In this document: piece by piece, positions 21,601-35,300 of the stretch
How positions within the stretch are numbered: the first letter of the stretch is position 1
How the letters are laid out: the number at the start of each line of letters is the position of its first letter
NCBI GenBank assembly: GCA_030770425.1
Contig: JASJFT010000236.1
Coordinates: 1-64,000, forward strand
Direction: 5' to 3'
Length of the DNA: 64,000 bases
Source of the DNA: Darksidea phi
Taxonomy: Eukaryota; Ascomycota; Dothideomycetes; Pleosporales; Lentitheciaceae
The notes under the pieces: model-generated
Seen by the model: the letters and a program-made list of their open reading frames with translations, nothing else
Databases searched by the model: none
What the model was told of the DNA's origin: nothing
Made by a program: the position numbers and the translations under genes

Positions 21601-23240
21601 TTAGTAGTCTCTAATTTCTCTTCTAGTTTCTATACTTTTTCTTCTAGTTTATCTCTCTTTTCTTCTAGTTCTTATATTCTTTCTTTTAACTCTTATTCTC
21701 TTCTAGAGTTAGACTTCTCTTTTAACTCGGCTAGTAGGGTTATAGGTAGAGTTTTAGCTATTATTATTAAGGTTACTATAGTAGGGTTAACCGCCGCCTT
21801 TTAGGTTACTAGCTACTATTCTAGCTCCGGCGTACTTATTATATTCTTAATAATATTATTTATTCTATTAGTATTATTCGTTTTATTAACGTAGATTATT
21901 ATATCTATATTACTTATTTTACTAGTATCGTTAGTATCTTATTATATTAATTATAGATATTACTCTTCTATTACCTTTATTCCTAAAGGCGCGTTTACCT
22001 TTATTCCCCTAGATTATTTAGACTCTAGATTATTAATATCTATAATATTCGTAATTTATAACTAGTTTATTTTCTACGTAGATATTATTATAGGCGGGTA
22101 CTCTATTCTAGATATCCTAAATAAAGTCGGGTTATAATTTAGTAGTATTAATATTATAGGTTATAGGCTTATATAGGTTTATATATAATAATTTATATAT
22201 TACTTATTATAATATATAATAAAGATAAATTATCTATAAGTAGTATAATATTTAGTAGTCTATAGCTATTCGTATAATATAATAGTTATTAGGTATTTCT
22301 TAAGATAAGAGTATTATACTATCTTATATTATTTATAATAGGGGTAGTATATAGGTATATATATATACTTTTTCTATATAATACTAATATAAGTTACGGC
22401 TTTCGTTTATTAAGTTCTAGTACTACTATTATATCTATTAATAGTAGATAGGTAGTTAATATTTATTATATAAGATAAATCCTAAGTATATAATACTATA
22501 CTATTACTTTTAACTATACTATTAAGGTATATTATTATCGCTAAGAAACTTATTTAGAAATACTAAAAAGTAAATATTACTAAATTACTTAAAATAATAA
22601 TACTAAAAAGGAATATATATATAGAAATTAGTTTAGTTAATAAGATAAAACTTATACTTATATAAGCCGTCTTCGTTAGAGTTATAATACCTTAATATAA
22701 TACTACTAGTAAGATAATATATCTAAGTACTATTATCTTCTAGTTTCTATTACTATTTTATTTAATAGCGGATATATCTACTATAGACGTCCTCTACGTC
22801 GGTTTTACTAAGGCTCTTCTTTAGGTATAGTAGCCGCCGGTCCTAGTATTTATAGTACTTTATTTAGGTTAAGTCTCTTAGATCTCTAAGTATTCATTTC
22901 TACTATTAAGTATTATTCTAGCTTTTTTTATAAAATAGTCTAAATCGTCTTTTTCTTAGGCGTCTCTAGATATATAGTATTATATTCTACTATTAATTCT
23001 TTTATATTCTATAGATTTTCGATATTATACTATTAGTTATATATACTACTCTATTCTTTCTATCGGACTAGATATCGTACTCGTCCTATATACTTATCTA
23101 CTTATTAGACGAGAAATTACTCGATTTTATATTCTAGGAACTCTTTATCCGCTATAGCTATCGATTCTTAGTAGATCTCGATTTTTCTACTAAAGGGGTC
23201 TATTCTAGGTAGTAATAGTTCGATTTATATAATCGAAACT
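18620..23240 (-). pseudogene. extra module of U between integrase and 3' LTR
   Basis: Normal gypsy elements have little here. On the minus strand near 21.59-21.75 kb the relic reads heptad-like ELEEKRDKLEEKV and KLEEKLETTK, a clear coiled coil broken by stops of the CAG/TGG-to-TAG type. A basic, Asn-rich frame of 73 codons (19821-20042, TTG first codon, KKIKGRKVKKITL) is the longest surviving frame in the RIP tract. Elsewhere there are strings such as SPRLSTTNGS near 21.0 kb. I do not recognise the protein. It could be an extra ORF of the element or a Gag from a nested element. Confidence 0.5.
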
Positions 23241-26200
23241 ACTAGGTAGATTCTTATATATTTAGGTAGCTCTAGCTTTTAGATATTCTTATTAATCTTT
23301 ATAATAATCTTAAGCGGTTCTATTTATTAGATATTAAGCTTTCTATTTAGATATCTATATACGCGATATCTATAGTAAAGTTTTAATATTATCTAGTCTC
23401 TAACCTTTAGCTAGAAGGCTTTATATCGTTTATTATACTAATACTTTATATTAATATTAATAAAAGCTAATACCTTATATAATATATCTCGGTATTAAAG
23501 ATAGAGGTTAATATAATCTATTAGAGATAGGTCCGCTAGTACCGTTAATAGGTTACGGGTATTAAAGTCTTAGATTTATTCTATAGATAAAATACTAGTT
23601 AATATATTAGAGATATTATTTATTATAAACTTAATAAATAGTAGGATACTAATCTAGTCCTTATTAGGATTAGCTATATAGAAATATTAGAGTACTACCT
23701 CTACTATTTAATTTATTCTTTTGGATTAACTATTAGTCTATAGATACTATACTATACTAGATAGAAAAGTTACTCTAGTAGACTTAAGTATACGCTTCTA
23801 TAGTTTATTTAGGAAATATTAGTTCCTATTAGATATAATTCCTCGTAGAAGACCCTATTCTTAATTAATAAGAGTTCTAATTAGGGCTACGCTCTACTCT
23901 TCTACTATCTAGTCGATTATTCCTAGTACGAAGAGAATCCGCTTAGATTTCTTATAGGTAGTAGTTATTAGAACGTCGAAGACTATAGTACTAGCTAGTA
24001 ACCCGGTTATAATATCTATAGTAATAGTAAGATATAGTTATTCTAGGCTTAGTATTAGTTCTAGGCTACTATATAGTTTATAATATTCTATCCTATTTTA
24101 AATATAAGTTAGATAATATTTAATATAATTTTTTAGAAGTTTAGTTATTTTTCTAATAAAGACTACTCTATATAGCCTTTTATAGGTTCGGTAGTAACTT
24201 AGATAAAAATATTAATTATATACTTACTCGAATACTTTCTTAACTATAGCTTTAAAAATATAGAGTTATTCTATATAGTCTATCTAGTTCTAATAATATA
24301 GTAAGTCTACTTTTTTAATAAATATTAATCCTTTTAAAGATTAATCTTATTCCTTGGAATCGTCGGGCTCTTTATTAATAACTTTTAGTACCTTCTACTA
24401 ATATATATTCTTATTATATACTTTCTTTAAGTACTCTTTAAAATTATCTATTATATTAATAAGAATAATATTAAAAGTATATACGTTACTTATTACTCGT
24501 CTATCTAAGAAATAGACTATATTCTAGATAATAAGTCTATAGAGGTCGTACTTATTATTTTATTAATTTATTACTTTCTTAGATATCTAAAATATTTACG
24601 ATATCTATTAAGATATTTATTAGGGTATTTATTAGAATATTCGTTAAATACTCGATTATAAATTAGGTTTTACTTTCGTCTACTATATTTCCGTTAACTA
24701 GTAGCTAGTACTAGTACTATAGGCGTATTCTAGATCTTTAATTATATCTATTTTTAGGTCTACTTTTACTACTTTATCTTATAGATAGCTAAGGGCGTCT
24801 AGTATATAATATATTCGACTAGGCCTATATTATATCTTAATATTTAGGAATTATTAGAGGTATTAAGCGTAACGTATTAGCTATAGATTTAATCGATTAA
24901 TAGATATTAATATAAGTAGCTTTTAATATAATATTACTATTACTACTAAATAATTTATAAATACGTAGTATTTCCGTACTTTTAAAATAGTATAGCGGAG
25001 CTTCTTTACTATCTATACTACTACTAATATTTCTAGTTCTATTAGCTAGTAATTCTTCTTAGCTATCGAGAGTCGTTTTAATAGGAATATAATTAGTTAA
25101 ATAGAACCTTTAGAGAAATCTTTTACCTTTTTTAACTATACTATAGGTCTATTATCTATACCTTCGAATTCTAGTAGGGTAGAAATTACTTTTATATTAG
25201 GTTCTAGATTACTAACTATATAATATACGAATACGCTAAAATCCTATTCCTTAGATATATTAATATTAATATATAATAAATAGTTAAGATTAGTATAGAA
25301 TAGCTTAATATTTTTAATAAACTCGTACTATAATATATCGAATACCGTCCGTAGGCCTAGATTATCTTTAATTAGAATTCGTTCTTTAAATTTCTTACGC
25401 TAGAATTTACCCTAGGGTACGAAACGAAGAAGTTCTATTTTAAGGTCCTATAGTAGGCCTAATAGCTAAGTATAATAAGGGTATTTATCTCTTAGATAAC
25501 TAGCTAAGCCTATATAAGTTTTTAATTAGATAGTATTTTTAGAAAACTTTAGATCTTAAAAGGTAATAATTCTTTTATCTATAGTTAAAAGTCTAAATAT
25601 ATTAACCTTCTAGTCTAAAATTATAACTATTAGGTACCTAATATAGTACTTTTTAGCTAAGAGCGAGAAGCGGAGCTAATCTAGCCTAGTAAATACTTAA
25701 TATAGATATAATTAATATTCCTTTAAGCTATTTAAAAAAATAATAAAATTATTAATATAGACTTAAATAAATAGAAAATCTCGTATAATACCTTCTATTT
25801 AGTATTAAACGTATTAAATAGAGTTAATATAACCTATAATAGCTACGTATAATAGCTCTTAACCTTAATAGCTATTAATAGCTAGCTTATAGCGATCTTC
25901 CTTAGCTATTAACTATTAATAGAAAAAGCTAACGTCGTTAATAATACTAATATAAGAGACGTCTTTAAGATCTTAGATAATATCTAATTACTTTCGTAGT
26001 AGGTAAGAGTCTTTTACTACTACTTTATTTAATACTCGTAGATTAACTATAGAGTATCCTTTATATAAAACTTTTCTATTCTTATTAACTATAGTTTTCT
26101 AAGCGATAAATACTAGATAGCTAAAATACGTACCTTAGGTTATTTATAATATTTTTCTATCTTAATAAAGCTTATCGAATAATTTGTCTACTAATAATTA

Positions 26201-27400
26201 CTCCTTAGGTATTAGATTATACGAGCGGATATTAAGCTTTATATTTTTCTATCTAGGTATAAGTAGAATCCTTATATAGTTTTTCTTTAGAATATCTACT
26301 ATAGAAGCTCTATCTATAAATAATATAGGAAATTATTTATAAACGGGTACTAGAGTTCTTATATTTTCTAAGTATTCTACCTTAAAGATAGTAATACTAT
26401 TCGGAAGTATTATCTTTATATCTATTATTAATTATAGTTTAGTATATATAGTAGAACTATCTAGATTTATCTTTATTATTTCTACTAGATAGATTTTTAT
26501 TATAGATAAGTTTCGTAGCTACTAGTTTAGTACTTCTAGTCTAGTAAAAGTAGTACTAATTCCTAACTTTTCGTTAACCTAATAGTATTCGTTTATATCT
26601 AATAGTATAGCGTAGTCTAGACGTACGTTACGCTAAATAATAATATATTTATAGATATTATTTTAAAAAAGAATATATATTAATTTAGAATTTAATATTC
26701 CTTAGTAACTAGTTATATAGTAAGGGACTATATACTAGAGTTAAAAGTCTAGATTATAGTTTTCTAGTAATCCTCTTAACTTAATCTTAATATATTATAT
26801 TAAAAATACGGGTATAATAGTATCTTTAGCGTATAAGATCTTATATATTCTAGACGAAGATTTCTTAGGTATAAACTAAATTAGAACTCTAGCTTATTAA
26901 TAATTTAGAAAAATTATTTCTTTTATATTTATATTAATAGTAACTTACTTAGACCCTAGAATATCTATACCTATTAAAAGTTCTAGTTCTAAGCTCTTTA
27001 CTATATATATAGTAATATTAATAGTTACTAGAATATCCGTCTCTTTTATATTAATAGTAGGTAGATATACTTTTTTATATATATATAACCTTAATTTATA
27101 CTATTCTTTACTAAGTCCTTTTAATAAGAGTAGCTTATCGAAAAACCTAACTATTATATATAGTAGGAAACGTTTCTAGAACGTCTTATTAATAAGTATA
27201 ATCGATACTCCTATATCTAGAATAATAGTAGCTATATCTTTATTAGGGTAGAATATTACTTTTACCTTAAGATATTACTAACGTCGCTATCTATTTAGAT
27301 TTATTAGATAATTATATATCGATAATTATATAATAGGAATATTAGTTATCTACTACGTATTATTAGTATTAGTAGTAGCTTAATTACTAGTAGAGGGGCT
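23240..27400 (-). pseudogene. U pol relic (RT, RNase H, integrase)
   Basis: Right to left on the minus strand: FINRASIVDILKKNYIRILL and VVVKDSYLLRK (RT fingers), FFYQWLVA-like sequence, VYINNFIIFF at about 25.73-25.76 kb (palm, Asp-Asp now Asn-Asn), then RNase H/integrase DNA not traced in detail, and at 23.25-23.45 kb a strand resembling the barrel at the integrase C-terminus (KVRDQIILKLYYRY). No chromodomain was recognised after it, in contrast to X and Y. There is no open frame. Confidence 0.65.
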
Positions 27401-30400
27401 ATCGATCTAACGTTTCTAGTTCGATACTATATATATTAATATAGTTCTATTCTATCTTTAGGACTTACTTATATCTATAAGGCCCTTTTATTTTTTATTT
27501 TAGGTATTCTACTATCGTTAGGTTCTCTAGTTAATATAAAATATCTAGTATCTTATAAGTATTTATATAGCTAATTATTAGATATAAACGTAGTCTAGTA
27601 GTTATAGTATATATAAGGTAGTAATTAATAGTCTCTTTTAAAACTAATAAATTTAGATTTTATAAATACTATATAGGTATATATAGAAGGGTCTACTACC
27701 TTAGAGTCGTAGTCTAGAAGGTAGAAAGGTTTAGGTTCCTCCTCTTACTAGGATATTCCGAACTTAAGCGTAGGTTCTTCCTCTAGTTCGCTATTTAACT
27801 CGTCCTCTAGCTACTCGTCGTTATATAGACCCTATTATTTATCCTCTTCTTATTACTTATTCTATTTAGTATTAATATTAAACGTATGGTTTCTAGGGGT
27901 AAAGTTTCTACTATCTTTTTACTAGTTCGGCTAATTAGTCTACTACTTTAGCTAGTAATAGGAGGTCTTCTACCTAGTATATTATCTATTTTCTTTTTCT
28001 TAAGCTACTATTTATATAGCTTATAGTAGTTATTAAGTATTTATATTAGACTTATTAAACTATATAGATTTATATCTCTAATAATCCCGATTCTATTACT
28101 TTTATTCTAAGTTACCGCCGTAGCTCTAATATCTAGCTAATAGCTAGTATTAAGTTTATTAGTACGGTAATCTTATAGAGTTAGGTATAGATAATTAGTT
28201 AAATAAGTAACTTAGGGTATATAAATCTAATTTCTCTTTAACTTTTCGTTACTAAACTCTCGTTTAATCCTCGAACTATTAGAGGAAAGTTTCGAAATAT
28301 ATAATTAGGTTACTAGTAGAGTCTAGTATAAAGAGTTAAATATTAGAATCGAGCTTATAGAAAATAGTTTAAATCTACTTATACTTATCTTATTCTAGTT
28401 AATTATAACCGATATTCTATAAATTACGCGTAATATTTATTATAAAGATTTTAATAAAATTTCCTATAGTAATATCTTATATAGTATACTTACGACTCTC
28501 TAAATCTATATAGATATTTACTATATTATACTTAAACTTATAATTAAGTAGAATTATCTAATTATCTATACTATATTCGCTACGAAGATAGGTACGTATA
28601 CTATTTATAAGAATACTATTATACTATATCTATACGCTACCTCTTAAATATTTCTAGAAATATACCCTTATAATATAGTTAGGATATATCGTAGTTATAA
28701 CTTAGACTATATTTATAAAATAGTAGATATTTTTATATATAGTCTTTCCCTAGTTAATATATATATTATTATTATCTATATTTTATAGTTTAGGATTAAA
28801 GTACCTAATATCTATATCTCGGAAACGAATATCTCTATCTATAGTCTTAATATAGTTAGCTTACTTATTTATCTTCTCTTCCGTTAAAAATATAGTATAG
28901 AAACTATTACTATATACTACGAGTATTCCTCTTATACCTAGTACTATTTTCTTTACTCTAGTTACTATTCTATATTTCTAGTCTAGTATTCTATACTAAC
29001 TACGTAGAGGAATATTTAAGTCTACTATAGTTTATTTTTATAGTTATTACTAAGATAGAACTCGTTCTAAATACCTATATAGTATATATAGGGTCTACGT
29101 ATTTTATAGTCTTACTATCTATAGTAGTATCTATACTATAGCTAGCCGATTCGCCGTAGCTCGTAGATATAGTAGGTTATTACTTTTATATAGTATTATA
29201 GTAGGTTATTACTACTATTACTACTATACTTAAATTAATTATCTAGGTTAGTTTAAATATCTAAATATATTTTATAAAGGTATATAGCTATAGGTATACT
29301 AGATATTTATTAATAGAGGTATACTACTACTATATAATAAAGGTATAGTAGCTAATTCTATATTTTTCTAATAGGGGGAGTCTTATAATAGTTATAAGGT
29401 TTACTATAAAAAATCTATTATTTAGAGTAAATCTAGTAATTACTCTTATTTATATTACTTATTAGCTACTATTTATTATTAAACTAGTAGAGCTAATACT
29501 ACCCTCGCGACTTTACTTAGTAATAGTATAGTAAGATTTAAGAAGTCTATAGTTATAGTATTCAATCTATATAGTATATACCTAAGCTATAGATTATTTA
29601 CTATACTCTATTCTCTATATAATTCTATAGGTCTTATTTACTTATTCCTTATCTATATCTTCTTAAGCTATACTATTATTCTTTATAATTTACTTATCTT
29701 TCTTTCTAAACTAGATAGCTCCGTCTATTATTAAGTACCTTATAAGGGAAAATTATAGACTAGCTTACTATAAATAGGGGTCTAGTAAGAGGACGGCGTT
29801 TATAACGTTAATAGCGCGGGTACTAGCCTTAATATAGTATCTTTTCTTTAAGTATTTAGGGTAGTTAGTATATTCCTTATAAGGCTATTAATCTTCTTTT
29901 CTAGTACTAATCTAATACTATTTATAAGATTTTATAAAGTCTTTATCTAAGTCTTTATAAAGCTAGTAAGTTTAAGCTATATAAGATCTTATACTATAGC
30001 TCGTTTAGCTCTTTATTACCGTCGTTTAATAGAGTTTCTAGTTAATAATAATACCCTCTTATAAACTATCTATAGGTATAACTTTGGTCTAAATATATTA
30101 GCCGTAGTATATTCGTCTACTATTACCTATTTATCTTAGTAAACCTTTTCTAGTTCTTATCTTCTTTAAATATCTTTAAATATTTTAATACTATTATAAA
30201 TATCGTCTAGTATAGACTAAGTATATTAGGCTTATTCTACTAGTAATTTAGTATATAGCTCGCTACGAGGCCTCTCTTAGGTATTCTATATTAGGAAATC
30301 TAAGTCTTTAAATAATTCTAGTATATTACGATATATAGACTATTATATCTAGGGTACCTCTATTTCTTCTTTAAAGTTATTATATAGTCGTCGTTCTTCT

Positions 30401-32139
30401 TCTATATAGTTAGCTATATATATAGCTTATAACGAAATAGACTATTTAATTCTTATTATTAATAGCTTTTTCGACTTATTCTACGTATTTACTAATATCG
30501 AAAATAGACTAGAAATACTTTATATTATAGGATTTTCGCTTACCCTATATTAAAAAAGTATAAAGGTTAGTCGTAGAGTAGGGTATAGGGTAAAAGGATT
30601 AGTATTAGTTATAAAGATAGTTCTTTATTATCTAAAGGACTAGTCCGCTAAAAGTAGTTAATTTAGACTAATAGATCGTCTAGTATCTTCGATAGTAGAT
30701 TATTAGGCCCCTAAGACGAGACTCTTATATAATATAGTTATTAGTAACTAATCTATTATATCTAATTAGTTTAGCTAATCTAGTACTATAGTTTCTATTA
30801 ATTCGCTTATTCTAATTAATACGTAGCCTAGTAGCGGAGCCTCTTCCTATAGACGGGGCTTAGATATTATCCCTAGATCTCTATATTATAGTTATTTAAG
30901 TAGGGATTATAAATATATTCTTTAAATAGATAGCTTCTCTAGAGCTTCTAGAATTAGAATAGTTAAGTCTAGGATTAGTTTATTAATTCTAACTAGGTAT
31001 CCTTATCTCTACCGTCGAAATAGCTAATAGCGGGCGAAAGGGCTAGTATTCTCTACTAACTAGTTAGCGCTAGTCTTAACGGCCTTCTTACCTAATATCT
31101 TATTAACTTAAAGCGACTATTAAAATAGATAGTTAAGTCCTAGGGCGTCTTTATTACTAAATAGGCGGTCTACTAATAATAATAGAGATAGTAGAGGATA
31201 GAGTTTAGTAATAGTACGAATATACTTCTATACTATCTTAGTAAATATCCTCCTATATTTAAGGTTATAATTAGTAAACTAGACGAGCTAGTAGGCTAGC
31301 TATACTACTAACGAGGGTAGTTCTAGGAGTAGGTAGATTACTATTTTATTAATTACTAATAGTATACTATTCCTAGAGGTAGCCGCTAGCTTAAATATTA
31401 TAGGGCTAATAATAAAATATTTCCTAGTCTATTAGTTAATATAGGTAGGATATATATAAATATATTATAGAGAGGTACTAGTATTAAAGAGGTATAAAAG
31501 AGTATAGCCGAGTAATAGTATAAGAGTACTAAGTAGTCCTAATAAAAGTATTAACTAGTACTAAGCGGTTAGTAAATAATAATATTAATAGTAGCTATCT
31601 TATATTCGTAACGGTAGTTAATACTTAATATATCGGGAAGAAGCTCGTTTATTAGATAGTAGGAACTTTAGTAGACGTAAATAAGTATTTCTATTTAACT
31701 AGAATATATTAAAGTTCTAGTAGAGGATATCTTTAAGGGTATATATAGCTATTAATATCTACCGATTCTCGAATTAATAGCTATTTAGGTAGTACTTATT
31801 ATATATCTAGTTCTATTAGATATACGACCTTAATAGTATATCGTATATATATTATTTTCGTCGAGCTTAGTCGATTTAGTAGTAGGTTTAATATCTTAGG
31901 ATACTAAATCTATATTAGTATAATAGCTCGAGGGTACTAGACTAATATTTACCTTTAAAAGCGTCTTAGACCTTACTACTAATAGCTTTAGTAGTTACTA
32001 TAGACTTTATAGTAGTATAATAGTTTTAGTAATATAAAAGCTATTTAGTTACTTAGATACTCGGGTTTAGTATTAAGGGCTTACTCCGAAGAGGCCTATA
32101 ATTCGTACTACTTTAAAGCTACTATTTATTAAGCTTATC

Positions 32140-32301
32140 TATAAAGGGTACTATCTTTTAATAGATTATATATTTATTAACTAACTTACTAGATCTAGGG
32201 GGCTATTATATAGGCTTTAGCTATATAGTCCTAGCTATATAGCCCTAGTTATATAGGCTAGCGCTATAGACTAGCCGCGCTATATACTACCGTCTATAAT
32301 A
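32140..32301 (-). repeat. 5' LTR of U (162 bp)
   Basis: Partner of 18458-18619, with the same length and internal tandem unit. Confidence 0.88.
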
Positions 32302-35300
32302 AAGTCTACTATACTATTCTTATTTTTATAAGATTTAATAGTTTAAAGAAATAGATATACTACTTAAAAGGAGTAAATAGAAGTATATAGGACTCCTTAG
32401 AATAGTAAATAAATAAGTAAATAGAATAGGATAGATATATAAATAGAATAAAATAAGATACTTAAAAGGGGTAGTAGTAAATAGCTACTTAGGATAGAAG
32501 CCTACCCTAATACTAGACTAGATTAAAGTAGAGTAGCTAGTTAGAATAGAAGCTTAGTAGTAGACTAGATAGAAGCTATTCTACTTAAGACTATTTAGAA
32601 TTAATACTAGCTAGTTAATTAGCCTTATATTAGTTAAGATAAAAACTTAATTACTTAGAAATATCTTTTAATCTAAGTTAATAAGTAAAAACTTCGTACT
32701 TTTATCTTAGAAGTATCTTAGTTAGCCCGTTAGCTAGTATTTTAGCTATAGGGATCTATTTAACGATTATTTCTCCCTACTCTACTAATTATTAAAGCTA
32801 TAGCTAATAAATATTAATATATTTAAGCTTAGATTAAAGCTTTTTAGTAGCTTTAGTAACTATTCTAACTATTTATACGTTATTATAATAGATAATTAGT
32901 TTAATATTAGTCTTAAAGCTTAGTTATTCGAATAGATTATTCTACTAGATTATATTAAATATTATTTATAAGAGTAAGTATAGTTTAGCTTTAGTAGTTA
33001 ATTTAAAAACTATTCGTTACTTTATTACCTTCTAGTTAATAGGTATACTAAATAGTTTAAAGAGAAATCTATCTAAGCTTATTCTTATAATAGAATTATT
33101 AATAAATAATATATCTAATATACTATAGAATATAGATTTAGTATCTAATTCTTATTCTCTATCTATAGAGAAGACTTAATAAGTAGATATATAAGCTAAA
33201 GCTTTTATTACTAGATATTAAGTTCCTATAATAAATCTCTAAGTATAATAGGTAGTATTAATATACTAAAGGCTAGCCTTTATTAGGTATATAAAGAGGG
33301 TTAAGTAGATTTTTAAGATATTAGCTCTTATAATTACTATAATATAAGCTATTAATCTAACTAGCTATTAATATATTTTAATAACTAATTCTTCTACTAG
33401 TCTAATAAAAGGTTCGAGGTAGATTTTAATTATTAGTATTTAAGGAAAGCTATTTAAGTCTTTCTTAAGATTAAACTTTATAGTAACCTTATTAATAAAT
33501 AAGTCTTAAATAAGCTATATATAGTCTTACTTTATATCTTATAGTATATATATACTAAGAAACTAGTTAAATTAACCTATTAAATAAAGCTTATAGTATT
33601 CTAATAGTCTTTTCTTAAATTTTTTATAAATAGTCTTATTTTTTAGATAAACTAAGACTATAATATTATCTATATAAAAGAAGATAATAAGATTTTTATT
33701 ACTATATAGGTATAGTATATTTAGTATTCTTCTTAGTTCTAGCTAAGTAAGAGTTATAGATAAATCTTAATACTAAAGTAATAGTACTTTCTTTAGTTTA
33801 TATAGTACTTAACGTAATAGTAATAGTAATTTATATTACTTTAAGAATTCTTTAAAAGTATTATAATATAACTATTAAGAGATTTTAATATTTAAAAAAG
33901 TATTTATAGTATTATATTAATATATAAATAATTTAAATTAAGTAGTTAGAGTTATTAGAGTTTTAAAGATTTTAACGACTAATATAGTAGTATATATATT
34001 ACCCTATTAAGTTTATAAATCTTCTCGTATAACTAGTCTTACTTTAATCTTATTAAAGAAGTTATTTTTATTAAATTTATAGATATATATTTATATAAAA
34101 GATAGAATCTCTATATTTATTATATATAGTATTACTTCTATAAGCTTAAAAATACCTTTTTTTTTAATAATTATTTATTTCCTTCTATATTACTTCTTAA
34201 AACTAGTTATTATATAGATAATTTTAAAGATTCTTATAATATTTTAGAGGATTAGGTATAACTCTCTAGTATAAATATATTTTTAATAGAATAATAGTAA
34301 GTTTATTTAAGATATTTAGGTCTATAGTAATAGTAAAGGCTTTATAGTAGATAAAGAGGACTAAATTTACTTCTTCTTTATCTCTTCCTTTTTCTTTTAT
34401 TCTTAAGATATTATATATTAATAGTATTAAACGTTATCTTCGTTCTAATAGAACGTTTACTATATTAATATTAGGATTATATACTTATAGAGTATTATTA
34501 TTTTTTAGATCTAATAAGTAATTAGGAATCTTATATATATATTAAGCTTATAATTTAGCTCTTAGAGTAGAATAAGTAATAAGAGTTATTATAGATAGTA
34601 GATATACTAGACTTTCTTAAACTAAGGGTTTAGATATTAGAAGAATACCTCTAGTATTCTTTTTCTCTTCTTTTTCTTAATTAAGTAAGCTCTCTTTCTT
34701 TATAGATAAAAATCTTATTTTTATAATCTTAAAGAGTATCTATTCTTTAATATACTTATTAAGCTATTCTATAGTATAAAGATTCTTAAGCTTCGTAGTA
34801 AACTAAGACTATTCTAGATCTAGAATCTTAATCTCTTCTTCTAAGATCCTTTCTATATATAGTCTATTAAGAATATTATTCCTATAGTTAAATTTTTATT
34901 TAAATATTATATCCTATATTTTAATAATTCTATTAAGTTTAGGTATCTATATATAGAAGATATTAAATAAATTATACCTAATAAAATACCTAATATAAGT
35001 CCTTAGCTCTATCCTATTAGCTAATTTTAGATTATACTAATAAATATAGGCTTAATAGCTAATAGGGTTATAGTAAGCTACTAATAATTTAATATTAAAG
35101 ACTACCTTATAAGGTATCTTCTATTATAATAATTAAATTAGTATAGTATTAAGAAGCTAGATAGCTACTAGAACTAGTTTAATTATATATTCCTTAAGTA
35201 GTTCTAAGGCTATTTAAAGTACTTATACTTATTATATAATTATATATTCTACTACTTTCTATAACTCTTTTAACTTATTAGTATTCTTAGCTATTATTTT

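Larger units (their letters stand above)
18458..32301 (-). mobile_element. U: 13.8-kb Ty3/gypsy-type LTR retrotransposon, RIP-inactivated
   Basis: Two 162-bp LTRs in the same orientation enclose 13.5 kb. On the minus strand, an acidic Gag-like stretch lies near 27.7-27.8 kb. RT lies at about 25.6-26.4 kb (KVVVKDSYLLRK, later the catalytic motif as YINN at 25748-25759). An integrase C-terminal region lies at about 23.25-23.45 kb, followed by about 4.6 kb more before the 3' LTR. RT before integrase marks Ty3/gypsy. At 13.8 kb it is about twice a typical fungal gypsy element. It keeps more CA/TG dinucleotides than its neighbours (at least a dozen seen) and is less AT-rich, so it probably went through fewer RIP cycles. 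A nested second element inside cannot be ruled out. Confidence 0.78.

Noticed and set aside
18458..32301. Giant mobile DNA element with cargo genes (Starship-like)
   Set aside because: Terminal 162-bp direct repeats plus RT and integrase relics identify an LTR retrotransposon; no tyrosine-recombinase captain or intact cargo genes seen.
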